This document shows, in pieces, positions 14,759 to 23,893 of a stretch of 51,826 nt of DNA. The stretch comes from Oscillospiraceae bacterium (lineage in GTDB: Bacteria > Bacillota > Clostridia > Oscillospirales > CAG-272): positions 1-51,826 of the forward strand of contig SVQP01000009.1 in assembly GCA_015065285.1 (NCBI GenBank), given 5' to 3'. How positions within the stretch are numbered: position 1 is the first letter of the stretch; the number at the start of each line of letters is the position of its first letter. Under the pieces are notes generated by a model. The model was not told the DNA's origin, did no database searches, and saw only the letters and a list, made by a program, of their open reading frames with translations. The position numbers were made by a program, and so were the translations under genes.

Positions 14759-16708
14759 TTATTGGATCACACCCGAGCGATATGCCTCCAGCAAAAGGCG
14801 CAAATCCTCCATACGCTCCAGAATCCGCTTGCCGTCATCGGTATCTCTGACCAGCTTGCGGCGGCTCATTCTCTCAAACACCACGTCTGTTGTGGAAAGA
14901 ATATCCTTATTCTCGCGAATGGCTGCCAGCTTGCCCTCGAACGAACCGTGCGCCACCAATCGCAAGCCCTTGGACGAAAAGATCAGCGTATATCCCGCAA
15001 TCCCCGTAGTATCGTGATATGCCTTACAAAAGCCACCGTCGATCAACACGTACTTGCCGCCCGCCTTAATGGGACTCTCTCCCGCGCCCACACGCACGGG
15101 CACGTGACCGTTGATCATGTGCGACTCCGCCTGATCCAGCCCAAACTCATGCAGGATGCGGCAAACCGATTCGCTATCCTCGATCATGGCATAATACGGA
15201 TTCTTGGGCTCGTGCCAGGTCTGTCTGTCCGAAATGAAATACCGCTCAAAGGTGGTCATGCGCGCGCGCCCGAACAAGGGGCTTTGCTTGCCGCACCACA
15301 GATAATATACGAAATCTCTGGCATCCGCGTCGTTTTCGTAGTAGGCGCGCCTTGCCATCTTATCGCAATAATCCATATATCCCTTGCCCGACAGCATGCC
15401 ACCCGTTGTGGTTTTGACAAAATCAAAGCTGCCGTCCTCCCTCATGGGCACACAGCCGTGGAACAAAAGATTGCCGTTATAAACCTTATACAGGCTACCA
15501 TGCGCATACAAAAAACGCACGTGCTTTTGCAGCAGCACACTGTGGCGAAACGCCTTGCGCAAGCCCTTGATGATCTCGGTCTCAGCATCGGTCAGACGGT
15601 AAGGATCTGCAGGGTCCACCGTGGGGAAATTGCACTCGTTGAGCGCATATACGCGATCTCCCAGGCGCACCGTTTTGTTTTCATAATCGATTTTATCCAG
15701 CAGCAGTCGATCCTCCATGCCGTATTCGGGGTGACGCAAGATCAGCTGACCCTCCAGCTTGAACATGATAATGGCAATCGCTTCGTGCGCACGCGAGAGG
15801 TTATCCATGCGGTTCTTGACGTAATACGCATCATCCGGATTGCGCGGTAAAAACCAGGTACTGCCACGATACGTTTCCTGCGCATACTCGACAAGGTCTC
15901 GCAGGCTGATGCCGTAGGCGTTTTCCACTATGGCAAGCGTATTATATTGCAGTGCAAAGTTGAGCACCGTGGCAATGCAAACGTCACTACCGGCAGCCGC
16001 GCCCATCCACACAATATCATGGTTGCCCCACTGCACGTCCACACGGTGGTGCGCGCAAAGCATTTCCATAATGCGATCGGCATGCGGTCCGCGGTCGTAG
16101 ATATCGCCCACCACGTGCAGGCAATCCACCGCCATGCGCTTGATCAATCTGCACAGTGCCTCGATAAAGCCGTTCGCCTCGCCCACCTCAATAATGGTGG
16201 AGATAATGTGCTGATAGTAAGCCTGCTTATCATGCTCCTCACCCGAGGTATGCAGCAGCTCATCCACCACGTTGCGGTATCCGTCCGGCAGTGCCTTGCG
16301 CACCTTGGAGCGCGTGTATTTGGATGCCACCGAGCGCGCCACGTCCACCAGACGGTAAAGCGTTTGGCTATACCACTCCTCGGTATTCTCACCGCGCAGG
16401 CGCAGCTCCTCGATTTTTTCCGCGGGATAATAGATCAGCGTACAGAAATCGCGCTGCTCCTCCTCGCTCATGCTGCTCCCGAAGATATCGCGCACCTTTT
16501 CGCGCACAACACCCGAGCAATTGTTGAGAATGTGCTCAAACGCCTCACTCTCCCCGTGCAGATCGCTCATGAAATGCTCGGTTCCCTTGGGCAGATTGGA
16601 AATGGCATTCAGATTGACAATTTCCGCACCGACCTTTTGAATGGTGGGGAATTCCTTGGATAACAGCTGCAGGATCTTGATCTGATCCGCCGAGTATTCT
16701 CTCTTCAT
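14759..16708 (-). CDS. fbp: Class III fructose-1,6-bisphosphatase
   Basis: A 649-residue firmicute-type FBPase of the metallophosphatase superfamily. The metal motifs are present in order: MSDLHGESEAF near 40 (Asp-x-His), GDIYDRGPHADR near 180, and WGNHDIVWMGAA near 210. The C-terminal half contains GHVPVRVGAGESPIKAGG. It hydrolyses fructose-1,6-bisphosphate to fructose-6-phosphate in gluconeogenesis. The start at 16708 is chosen because it is an ATG with GGGAG upstream; the ten-residue extension would start on ATT. It follows the glycyl radical activase gene after 19 bases in the same direction and may share its transcript. Length is typical (about 640-670). Confidence 0.95.
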   Translation of the reverse strand: MKREYSADQIKILQLLSKEFPTIQKVGAEIVNLNAISNLPKGTEHFMSDLHGESEAFEHILNNCSGVVREKVRDIFGSSMSEEEQRDFCTLIYYPAEKIEELRLRGENTEEWYSQTLYRLVDVARSVASKYTRSKVRKALPDGYRNVVDELLHTSGEEHDKQAYYQHIISTIIEVGEANGFIEALCRLIKRMAVDCLHVVGDIYDRGPHADRIMEMLCAHHRVDVQWGNHDIVWMGAAAGSDVCIATVLNFALQYNTLAIVENAYGISLRDLVEYAQETYRGSTWFLPRNPDDAYYVKNRMDNLSRAHEAIAIIMFKLEGQLILRHPEYGMEDRLLLDKIDYENKTVRLGDRVYALNECNFPTVDPADPYRLTDAETEIIKGLRKAFRHSVLLQKHVRFLYAHGSLYKVYNGNLLFHGCVPMREDGSFDFVKTTTGGMLSGKGYMDYCDKMARRAYYENDADARDFVYYLWCGKQSPLFGRARMTTFERYFISDRQTWHEPKNPYYAMIEDSESVCRILHEFGLDQAESHMINGHVPVRVGAGESPIKAGGKYVLIDGGFCKAYHDTTGIAGYTLIFSSKGLRLVAHGSFEGKLAAIRENKDILSTTDVVFERMSRRKLVRDTDDGKRILERMEDLRLLLEAYRSGVIQ

Positions 16709-16727
16709 TCCTCTCCCTCTCTGTTCT

Positions 16728-17618
16728 TCAATCTTCAATGATGACAGGCACTCCCTGCCGGGTCAATATCTCCAAAGCCGATTTGATCTGCTTGTTTGCA
16801 GGCATCCATTCCCCGCTGCCGCGATTGGCAATGCCCAGTGCGCGCGCCTTGCTGCTGCCCATGGGGTGATAGCGCAAAAGCTGTACACCGTAGCAGCTGT
16901 GATGGCTGTGATACAGCTGCGCTACGCGTGCATAGTGTGCTTGATCCGTAGTCAATCCGTTGACCAACAGACAGCGCAAGCGGATGCGCGCGCCAAGCGA
17001 ATCTGCAACTCTCAGATTGCGCAGCATCAGCGCAGGGTCCGCGCCCGTGTACTGCTTGTGCAATTCGGGGTCTGTGTGCTTGATATCCCAATAGAATTCA
17101 TCCACGTAAGGAATTGCCGCGCGCAAAATCTCGGGATCACAAAACCCCGCGGTTTCGACAAGCACGTGCAAGCCCTTTTGCTTCAGCAGGCGCAAAAGCT
17201 CCACGATGCCGTCAGCACACAAGGGCTCACCGCCCGAGAGCGTAACTCCGCCCTGTTCACCGTAGAATGCAGCATCGCGCATCACCTGATCCACCACCTC
17301 GTCCGCCGTCATATCCGTGCCGACTACGCGGCAGGCATCCGCAAGGCAGACCTTGGCACACGCACCGCAGCCCTGACATAATGATACGTCACGGTAGCGC
17401 TCGGATTGTGTCAGAATCTGCGCCCCCTTCGGGCATGCCGAAACGCATGCGCCGCAGCCGGTGCACAGCGAGGTATACAGCATGATCTGTCTCTCTCTTT
17501 TTTGCGTTTCGGGATTGTGGCACCATACGCAGCGCAAGGGACAGCCCTTGAAAAACACCGTGGTGCGCACACCCGGTCCGTCGTGCGTGCAGAACCTTTG
17601 TATCTCAACAACTCTCAT
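16728..17618 (-). CDS. Glycyl radical enzyme activase (radical SAM, PflA-like with ferredoxin insert)
   Basis: A 296-residue radical SAM activase. The SAM cluster motif is Cys26-x3-Cys30-x2-Cys33 in FFKGCPLRCVWCHNPE. A two-cluster ferredoxin insert follows (CTGCGACVSACP and CQGCGACAKVC, about 51-90), as in activases of non-PFL glycyl radical enzymes. GGVTLSGGEPL near 120 is the SAM-binding strand. It would install the glycyl radical on the upstream enzyme. The ATG at 17618 overlaps the upstream stop as ATGA and has GAGGAGA upstream; a longer form in the upstream gene is rejected. The overlap implies translational coupling with the glycyl radical enzyme. Confidence 0.93.
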   Translation of the reverse strand: MRVVEIQRFCTHDGPGVRTTVFFKGCPLRCVWCHNPETQKRERQIMLYTSLCTGCGACVSACPKGAQILTQSERYRDVSLCQGCGACAKVCLADACRVVGTDMTADEVVDQVMRDAAFYGEQGGVTLSGGEPLCADGIVELLRLLKQKGLHVLVETAGFCDPEILRAAIPYVDEFYWDIKHTDPELHKQYTGADPALMLRNLRVADSLGARIRLRCLLVNGLTTDQAHYARVAQLYHSHHSCYGVQLLRYHPMGSSKARALGIANRGSGEWMPANKQIKSALEILTRQGVPVIIED

Positions 17619-19768
17619 GTCTTCTCCTCGGGCAAGTACCCCGCGCGCTCCAGAACCATGCGCTGCCACGCATCATCCAGCGTAACAAAGCGCGCATTCC
17701 AGCCGGATACGCGAACCGAAAGCGTTTTGTACTGCTCGGGGTGCTCGCGCGCATCCAGCAGCGTTTGCACGTCCAGCACGTCTACTTGCATGAAATATCC
17801 GCCAAGGGCGCAGAAGCCCTTCATCAATCCTTCCAGTGCGCAAAGCCCGTTCTCCCCCTCCAGCGTGCCGGGATACAGCTTGATATCCAGCGCTGCGCCC
17901 GTGGTCATACGGGAAAGATCTGCCGCGCAATAAGAGCGCACAATGGCAGTTGCGCCTGCCGTATCCGTGCCGGGTGTGGGCGAGGTATTGCCTGCTAAGA
18001 TCTCACCGCGACGGTGCCCGTGCGGCACGGCTGTGCGGTGTGCTCTCCACTCGATCTGGCGACCGAAGGTACTGATGCCGGGTGGGAATGCGATGGGATA
18101 ACCATGCGCATAAGGCGCACAGGCATCGGCAAATGCCTCCACCGCCCATGCATAGTGCGCGTCCGCCTCACCGTCACTGTTGCCGTAGTGCGGAAGCTTA
18201 TTCTTGGCATACATGGCAACATCCTCATGCCCCTGCCAATCGTTTCGTAAAATCTCGCAAAGCTGTGCTGTGCTCAGCTTCTTTTCAATAAAGCACAAGT
18301 GATCAATGGCACAAAGCGCATTGGCAACGTCACCTACGCCACCCATATGCGGAGAAATCACGCGATAGGGCGTGCCACCCTCGGTATAACCCTTGCCGCT
18401 CTCGGCACATCCGTGCTCGAACAGATCGATCATGGGTGTGGGGATGGCAAGGCGGAACGCCTCACTTCCCTCTCTCCATGCGGGAACAAAGCCGTCAAGC
18501 AAGCTTTTGCATGCCTGCGCAACTTTTTGCTTCATACATGCAGCATATGCCGCCCTGAGCGATTCCATGTCGGCAAAGTCCGCAAAATCTCCCTCTGCCA
18601 CGTGCAGCACGTCCTGCAAAAGCAGGTGCAAAAAGTCCATGGGCATATAGGAAAAATAGGTCTTGCCGGGAATTTGCGTCTCCCAGCAGCCATCGTTTGC
18701 AAAATCATAAATCTCCTGCTCGGGATACCCTTGCTTGCGCAGTGCATCGTATACGATCTGCTCGTTATACAAAGCAACAACACCGCCGCCGTGCCGCATG
18801 ACACGGGCAAGCAAGCGCAAAAAAGGCGCTGGAGTCTTGGCATTCAATCTGACCGAGATGGGAAAATCCGAAATGCCCAGCTCCTCCACGATCTCAAGGC
18901 ACAAATAGCTGACCTCGCACGTCACGTCACAGCCGCTCTGATCGGTTCCGCCCAGCACAATGTTCTGATAATGCTGTGCATCTCCCGAGCCACGCGGCGT
19001 ATCGGTCTCGATCCACTCGCAGCCCTTGATAAACATGGAGGCAAGCACCTCGCGCGCTTGATCCATGGTGATCCTGCCCGCGGCAAGATCGTTTTTCAGA
19101 TACGGGCCAAGCAAGCGGTCAATACAGCCGATGCCGGGCCAGTTTCCGCCAAGGCGCAAAAAAGCAAAACCAAACCAAAGGCTTTGCACTGCCTCTTCAA
19201 AGGTAGTGGCAGGGTGCAGCGGTACGCGCAAAAGCAGGCTGTGCAGATGCGGATAGCGCTCTTTGGTGGCTTCCAGATAACGCGCATGCCAGACTTGCAT
19301 GGCGTCCAGCGTAGACAAAAGGCACCTGTGCCGATCCATGGCAGGCTGATCAAAGCACGAGGTATCGATCTTCTTGATACGCTCGCGCACCCCGAGAATG
19401 CCCTCTTTGACCAGTATACCGAAATCCACGGTCAGGTGGCTGACGCTTGGCCAGATGATACGTCCTTCTCTTGCCACGGGCACCTGATGGCGCACGGCTG
19501 CGCCCAGCGTGGCAGCACCGCACACACGCTCGTGCTCGCAGATGCGAATGGGACACTCTCTGACCAGAATATCCAGCGCGGCGGCATAGCGATCATGCTC
19601 ACACATATCGTCCCAGCCCGGGATCGCGCCTACCTCAACGTACGGTACAGCCATGGTTTGACTGCCGTATTTTCCTTGTAAGGATTCCATGGCAAAGCCC
19701 CGTGTCGACTCACAAAGTCGCACGGGTCTGCCTGTTTTATCTGCGGTTGGAAATAAGTATTCGCTCAT
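17615..19768 (-). CDS. Glycyl radical enzyme (PFL-like) of unknown substrate
   Basis: A 717-residue glycyl radical enzyme. The glycyl loop RVSGWNARF puts the radical on Gly689, 29 residues from the C-terminus, and the active-site cysteine is Cys361 in ANDGCWETQIPGKT. The Glu two residues after Cys fits the dehydratase/lyase type (GCxE) rather than pyruvate formate-lyase (adjacent Cys pair), but the residue between is Trp where characterised dehydratases usually have Val. The length is shorter than most diol or choline enzymes (about 790-850). The start at 19768 is an ATG three residues inside a TTG alternative. It overlaps or abuts the VOC gene upstream and is coupled to its activase downstream. 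Oxygen-sensitive, so the host is anaerobic. Substrate unknown. Confidence 0.9.
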   Translation of the reverse strand: MSEYLFPTADKTGRPVRLCESTRGFAMESLQGKYGSQTMAVPYVEVGAIPGWDDMCEHDRYAAALDILVRECPIRICEHERVCGAATLGAAVRHQVPVAREGRIIWPSVSHLTVDFGILVKEGILGVRERIKKIDTSCFDQPAMDRHRCLLSTLDAMQVWHARYLEATKERYPHLHSLLLRVPLHPATTFEEAVQSLWFGFAFLRLGGNWPGIGCIDRLLGPYLKNDLAAGRITMDQAREVLASMFIKGCEWIETDTPRGSGDAQHYQNIVLGGTDQSGCDVTCEVSYLCLEIVEELGISDFPISVRLNAKTPAPFLRLLARVMRHGGGVVALYNEQIVYDALRKQGYPEQEIYDFANDGCWETQIPGKTYFSYMPMDFLHLLLQDVLHVAEGDFADFADMESLRAAYAACMKQKVAQACKSLLDGFVPAWREGSEAFRLAIPTPMIDLFEHGCAESGKGYTEGGTPYRVISPHMGGVGDVANALCAIDHLCFIEKKLSTAQLCEILRNDWQGHEDVAMYAKNKLPHYGNSDGEADAHYAWAVEAFADACAPYAHGYPIAFPPGISTFGRQIEWRAHRTAVPHGHRRGEILAGNTSPTPGTDTAGATAIVRSYCAADLSRMTTGAALDIKLYPGTLEGENGLCALEGLMKGFCALGGYFMQVDVLDVQTLLDAREHPEQYKTLSVRVSGWNARFVTLDDAWQRMVLERAGYLPEEKT

Positions 19769-19770
19769 AT

Positions 19771-20187
19771 TCAAATCTTCTTAACCAGCTGCTTAATAAA
19801 TTCAATCACTTCCCCGTCGGGGCCGTATACAAACGCGATCTGAATGGTGATCTTGCGCGGATGCGAATCCAGATCCATAATTCTCACGGGAGAATGCAAA
19901 CGAGCACCTGCAGCAAGTGCGGTATCCAGCGCGCTCTGTACGTTTTCCACATGCAGGGCAAGGTGCTGCCATCTGCCCTCTGCCTTGATCACCTGCCCCG
20001 GCTTTGCAAACAGCTCCAGCAGCGTGCCGTCACCCGTATCAAGCAGTGCGATGCGGGAATCCCCCTCGCCCCACGCGGTATACACACGCATGCCAAGCTT
20101 CTGATAAAACGCCAGCGACTTATCAAAATCGGATACGTAAAGCGACATGTGGTGAAAACCCATGCCCTTGATGATTGCATTTGCCAT
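19771..20187 (-). CDS. VOC-superfamily (glyoxalase-like) protein
   Basis: A 138-residue two-repeat VOC-fold protein. Metal ligands expected for the superfamily are visible: His in GMGFHHMSLYVSDFDKS, Glu in GTLLELFAKPG, His in WQHLALHVENV and Glu in DGEVIEFIKQL. Members include lactoylglutathione lyases, epimerases and dioxygenases; the sequence does not decide among them. The ATG at 20187 has GGAGG six bases upstream; that ribosome site lies within the end of the preceding serine hydrolase gene. It is directly followed by the glycyl radical enzyme with almost no gap, so it is likely to work on the same substrate or product. Confidence 0.88.
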   Translation of the reverse strand: MANAIIKGMGFHHMSLYVSDFDKSLAFYQKLGMRVYTAWGEGDSRIALLDTGDGTLLELFAKPGQVIKAEGRWQHLALHVENVQSALDTALAAGARLHSPVRIMDLDSHPRKITIQIAFVYGPDGEVIEFIKQLVKKI

Positions 20188-20188
20188 A

Positions 20189-21337
20189 TCAGTCCTCCAT
20201 AGCGGCATAAACGTCCTGCTCGAACAAGAACGCAGTCACCGCGCCCGCGCCACCGTCATAGCCGGAATTCTTCATGTAAACTGCCGAGATCTTATTTTCG
20301 GGATCACTCCAATAGTGCGTGCCGTAAGCACCGCTCCAGCCAAAGCAGCCCTTGGGCATCTGATAGCCGTCCGCAGAGATCACGCGCACGCCAAGTCCCC
20401 ACTGAATGGGAGGAGGCATGATGGCATCGGTCACCTGCACACTTGCCATCTGCTTAACCGCCTGCTCTGAAAGCACGCGCACACCATTCACCTCACCGCC
20501 GTGCGTCAGCATCTCGGCAAAGATGACGTAATCGTCCAGCGTTGCCGCCAAGCCCGCACCGCCACAGAATTGCGTGGTAGGAATATTTTCAAAAATTGTC
20601 TCAACCGACTTGGGCACGGCATAAGCCCCCTTGCCTTCCTCGTAGGTGTGCATGGCGATCATGCGTGCCTTTTGGTCCTCGTTCATGGCAAAGGTGGTGT
20701 CCTTCATGCCAAGCGGTAGGAAAAGATACTTATTGAGATACTGATCGAACGGCATGCCGGATACGATCTCAATGATGCGCGCCACAGCCACAAATGCAGC
20801 CACGGGGCTATACCACTGTGCCGTATAAGGCTCAAAGGCAAGCATCTTATCCGAAAGCCATTCCATCACGCCCGCAGGAGACTTTGCAAGTTCGTCAGGC
20901 ATTTGCGCCCAGTCATAATCACCGATCTCCAGCGTGCCAAGACCGCTTGTGTGCGAGAGCAGGTGCTTGATGGTAATAGGCGTGGTGGCATCCTTGTCGT
21001 AAACGGGTTGCCCGTTCTCCATGTGCCCGATCTTCATGCTTGCATATGCGGGAATGTATTTGCACAGCGGATCATCAATGGACAAAAGCCCCATATCCTG
21101 CGCGATCAGGGCTGCTGCAGCCGTGATCGGCTTGGTCATGGAGGCAAGACGGAATATGGCATTCTCCAAAAGCGGCTGCTTGGTATCCACGTTCTGATAA
21201 CCGTAGGTCTTGTGCAGCAGCACCTTGCCGTCCTGCATTACGCAAAGCGCAGCTCCGCCTACCTTGCCGCTATCAACATCCGCCTGTACGCGTGCATCCA
21301 CCAGCGCATTCAATTTTTCTGCATTCAAAGCTTTCAT
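20189..21337 (-). CDS. Serine hydrolase, class C beta-lactamase / EstB-like
   Basis: A 382-residue beta-lactamase-fold hydrolase. The nucleophile motif is Ser66-Met-Thr-Lys69 (LASMTKPITAAA); the second motif is a Tyr in QWYSPVAAFVAV; the third region includes WGLGVRV and FGWSGAYGTHYWSDP, the WSG replacing KTG as in EstB-type esterases and the LovD group. No signal peptide, so probably cytoplasmic. It is the first gene of the run serine hydrolase, VOC protein, glycyl radical enzyme, activase, fbp, and its stop overlaps the ribosome site of the VOC gene. Acting as an esterase that releases the radical enzyme's substrate is speculation. Confidence 0.88.
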   Translation of the reverse strand: MKALNAEKLNALVDARVQADVDSGKVGGAALCVMQDGKVLLHKTYGYQNVDTKQPLLENAIFRLASMTKPITAAAALIAQDMGLLSIDDPLCKYIPAYASMKIGHMENGQPVYDKDATTPITIKHLLSHTSGLGTLEIGDYDWAQMPDELAKSPAGVMEWLSDKMLAFEPYTAQWYSPVAAFVAVARIIEIVSGMPFDQYLNKYLFLPLGMKDTTFAMNEDQKARMIAMHTYEEGKGAYAVPKSVETIFENIPTTQFCGGAGLAATLDDYVIFAEMLTHGGEVNGVRVLSEQAVKQMASVQVTDAIMPPPIQWGLGVRVISADGYQMPKGCFGWSGAYGTHYWSDPENKISAVYMKNSGYDGGAGAVTAFLFEQDVYAAMED

Positions 21338-21363
21338 GAGATTCGTTTCCTTTCTTCAGACAA

Positions 21364-21397
21364 GCAAGGGCTGTCGCACGGGTGCGACAGCCCTTGC
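21364..21397 (-). terminator. Hairpin after the solute-binding protein gene
   Basis: A perfect 16-base stem GCAAGGGCTGTCGCAC / GTGCGACAGCCCTTGC, 19 bases after the stop at 21416. The following minus-strand bases are only moderately T-rich, so it may act as a weak terminator. Confidence 0.65.
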
Positions 21398-21415
21398 GGA
21401 ACTGTTTAATTCAGT

Positions 21416-22855
21416 TTATTGGTCAGCTTCAAACTTCTTAATCAGCTGATCCAGCTTCTTTTTGGTCTTGTTCTCCTGCTTACCGTAGGTAGAGGTGAAA
21501 TTCTTCTTGTTGGAGTTGACCGCAGTCTTGAACAGGGGCTCAAGTCCCATGTCGTAGTACATGCTCAGATCATAAGAACGGGTCTTGAAAATGATATCCA
21601 GCATGCCTGCGGATTCCTCGTCACGCACGCTCTTGCGCTGCAGCACGGTATCATAGAATGCGGGGGTGACCTTCTGATGGGACAGAATTGCCAGGATCTC
21701 CAGCGTCGGGCCCAGTCTGTCCAGATTCGGAGCTGCCTTGGAGATACTGGTGGTGGAGCAGATACCGTTGGTCCAGGTGATATAATCCTCCTGCTGCTTG
21801 TTGTACTTCGGAATGGGAAGCACACCAAAGTCGGTCTCCATCTCCTTGCCAAGCGCTACGATGTACTGAACGACCTCACCGTAGAACAAGCCTCTGCCTG
21901 CCTTGAAGCAGTCCATGCCCAGGTTTTCCTTACCGGGAGGAGACGCATAGGTTGCGTTGTTCACGTAGTAAATATTCAAAACCTTATCAAGCAGATCGCT
22001 TGCCTTGTTGATGCCGGTGGAATCCAGCGCCAGATAAGGATCCTCGCCCTCTTCGCAAACGATGTAGCGCAGGCCCGAGCCAAAGAAGAAGGTGTTACCC
22101 GTCTCCCAGGTTGCAACAAAGCCGTAAACGTCCTGCTCGTCGTACTTGCCTTCACCGGTCAGGTCGTAGGAAACGTCCTTGATCAGTGCCTGGAAGCCGT
22201 CCAGCGTCCATTCATTGTTATAAACCATTTCATAAGGGTCAATGCCCTCATCCTCTGCCATCTGCTTGTTGAACAGCATGACGTAGGTGGTGTTCTCATC
22301 CGAGTAGTTGATGGCACTGTTCATGAAATAGATCTTATCCGAGATCATAAAGCTTGCTGTGCCTTCATCCCACCAGGGAGCAGTCAGATCCACACCGTCC
22401 AGCACGGTATAGCTGATCAAGTTGCCCTCGGAGGCAAGATTTGCGGTCAGCGCCATGTGCTGATGCACAAGATCGTACTCGCCTGCGCCTGTCTTAACGT
22501 CGGTCTTGACCGCCTCGGACAACGCGTTGGTTTCCTTCTGTATAACAGTCATGGTCAGCTTGCAGTACTCTTCAAATGCAAGATTACGCTGATAAACAGC
22601 ATCCTCCAGCACCTCGGTGCGGGTTTCACTGTCCACCACCAGCTCTGCAGGTGTGTGGTCATCGCGTCCTGCGATAACAAATTCTTCATTTCCCCAGTCC
22701 ACACTCAGCTGGGAAAGAGCGCTCGACGCCTGATCGGTTTCGCCCTCAGCAGTGCCGGCAGTTTCCTTCTCGTCCGGGGTGTTGGTGTTTGCACAGCCAA
22801 CCAACACGGCAAGAAGCATCAAACCTGCCAGTAAAAAGCACAAATACTTTTTCAT
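21416..22855 (-). CDS. Extracellular solute-binding lipoprotein (ABC transporter family 1), orphan
   Basis: A 479-residue lipoprotein. The signal peptide MKKYLCFLLAGLMLLAVLVGC ends in the lipobox LVGC with Cys21 lipidated (written here over the first 21 residues only by its edges: MKKYLCFLL...LVGC). It is followed by a Thr/Glu/Asp-rich linker and a type 1 solute-binding fold resembling sugar-binding proteins. The start at 22855 has AAGGAGA upstream and is 43 bases from a consensus promoter. No permease or ATPase gene is adjacent, which is unusual. The C-terminal ~35 residues are very Lys/Asn-rich. Ligand unknown; a carbohydrate or a fragment from a host glycan is plausible for a gut bacterium. 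Confidence 0.87.
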   Translation of the reverse strand: MKKYLCFLLAGLMLLAVLVGCANTNTPDEKETAGTAEGETDQASSALSQLSVDWGNEEFVIAGRDDHTPAELVVDSETRTEVLEDAVYQRNLAFEEYCKLTMTVIQKETNALSEAVKTDVKTGAGEYDLVHQHMALTANLASEGNLISYTVLDGVDLTAPWWDEGTASFMISDKIYFMNSAINYSDENTTYVMLFNKQMAEDEGIDPYEMVYNNEWTLDGFQALIKDVSYDLTGEGKYDEQDVYGFVATWETGNTFFFGSGLRYIVCEEGEDPYLALDSTGINKASDLLDKVLNIYYVNNATYASPPGKENLGMDCFKAGRGLFYGEVVQYIVALGKEMETDFGVLPIPKYNKQQEDYITWTNGICSTTSISKAAPNLDRLGPTLEILAILSHQKVTPAFYDTVLQRKSVRDEESAGMLDIIFKTRSYDLSMYYDMGLEPLFKTAVNSNKKNFTSTYGKQENKTKKKLDQLIKKFEADQ

Positions 22856-22897
22856 GATCGTTCTCCTTATAAATTTTGTTAAGGGGGTCTTGTCATT

Positions 22898-22926
22898 ATT
22901 ATATAATAGGTTTGCGATTTTGTCAA
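22898..22926 (-). promoter_or_regulatory. Consensus promoter of solute-binding protein gene
   Basis: Minus strand TTGACA (22926-22921), 17-base spacer, TATAAT (22903-22898). Confidence 0.88.
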
Positions 22927-22991
22927 TCACGAGTTGGGAGTTTTATGCAATTTTGCAAGGATTTTCGCATCGCCCGGCAGGATTTGACGCA

Positions 22992-23774
22992 TCAGCCCCT
23001 AAAAGTGATCGGGCGGTGCAGCTGCACGCGGTCAATCACCTGCAAATTATGCTGCGCAACCCATGCCTGTGCCTTTTCCATGGTAGCAGGATCGGCAATC
23101 ATCCAGGGATCATGCGCGTCGCATCCGAGAATGACCTTGTTGCCAACCTTGCCCGCAATTTTCCAGAAATCATGGCAAGGGTACGCGCGACCGTCCAGCA
23201 AGCCAAGAAAATTGAGCTCAAGCGGAACATCCAGCGCAAGCGCCTGCTCGCAAAGCCACTGCATAGCTTGTGCGTATTCTTGTCCGCGCTCGGTGTTGCT
23301 GGGCAGATCGGGATGCGCAAGATAAGTAAAATCACCAGTGCGCAGTCCTTTTATGACCTGCTTTGCATAAAGCCATGAAATATCCTGCTCAAGGCGTCTG
23401 CCGCAATACACCGCAGAATCGATCTCATTTTGCACAAAGTGCTGACCCATGATCAGGTATTCATAGGGGTAAGGCTCCAGATAGGCAAGCAGATCTGCAT
23501 GATATGCAGGATAATACTCCGCCTCAAAGCCAATATGCAGCTCGATCTGCCCTGCGTATTCCCTTTTGAGGTCTTGCAGCGTGGTCATATAATCATCTAA
23601 CAGTGCGCGCGGGATGCGAAAGCCGGATTCGTAGCCGTTCGGGAACGGGTATGGCACGTGATCCGAAAAGCCCAGCACCTGCAAGCCTCTTTGGATGGCG
23701 GTTTCAATATATTCGCGCTCTGTGCCGCGTGCGTGACCGCACCGAGCGGTATGCGTATGATAATTTGCGTACAT
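22992..23774 (-). CDS. PHP-domain phosphatase, histidinol-phosphatase (HisJ/HisK) family
   Basis: A 260-residue PHP-fold metal hydrolase. Motifs in order: NYHTHTARCGHA at the N-terminus, LGFSDHVPYP near 36, HIGFEAEYYP near 82, GQHFVQNE near 110, YLAHPDLP near 155 and GCDAHDPW near 218, which together supply the trinuclear metal site. The family includes histidinol-phosphate phosphatase HisJ. No other histidine genes are near, so histidine synthesis is likely but not proven. The gene has its own promoter at 23798-23826, back to back with that of a small membrane protein. Confidence 0.88.
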   Translation of the reverse strand: MYANYHTHTARCGHARGTEREYIETAIQRGLQVLGFSDHVPYPFPNGYESGFRIPRALLDDYMTTLQDLKREYAGQIELHIGFEAEYYPAYHADLLAYLEPYPYEYLIMGQHFVQNEIDSAVYCGRRLEQDISWLYAKQVIKGLRTGDFTYLAHPDLPSNTERGQEYAQAMQWLCEQALALDVPLELNFLGLLDGRAYPCHDFWKIAGKVGNKVILGCDAHDPWMIADPATMEKAQAWVAQHNLQVIDRVQLHRPITFRG

Positions 23775-23797
23775 GATATCACTTCCTTTTCCACTAA

Positions 23798-23826
23798 ATT
23801 ATATCAAATCCGATGCAATTTTGCAA
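23798..23826 (-). promoter_or_regulatory. Promoter of PHP phosphatase gene
   Basis: Minus strand TTGCAA (23826-23821), 17-base spacer, TATAAT (23803-23798). Its -35 box is six bases from the -35 of the divergent promoter at 23833. Confidence 0.75.
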
Positions 23827-23832
23827 GAGCAA

Positions 23833-23861
23833 TTGACATTTTTCGTGCTTCGTGATACAAT
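23833..23861 (+). promoter_or_regulatory. Promoter of small membrane protein gene
   Basis: TTGACA at 23833-23838, 17-base spacer ending TGA, TACAAT at 23856-23861, divergent from the PHP gene promoter. Confidence 0.8.
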
Positions 23862-23893
23862 GATCTATATCATATAAGAGGAGACTTATTTTT

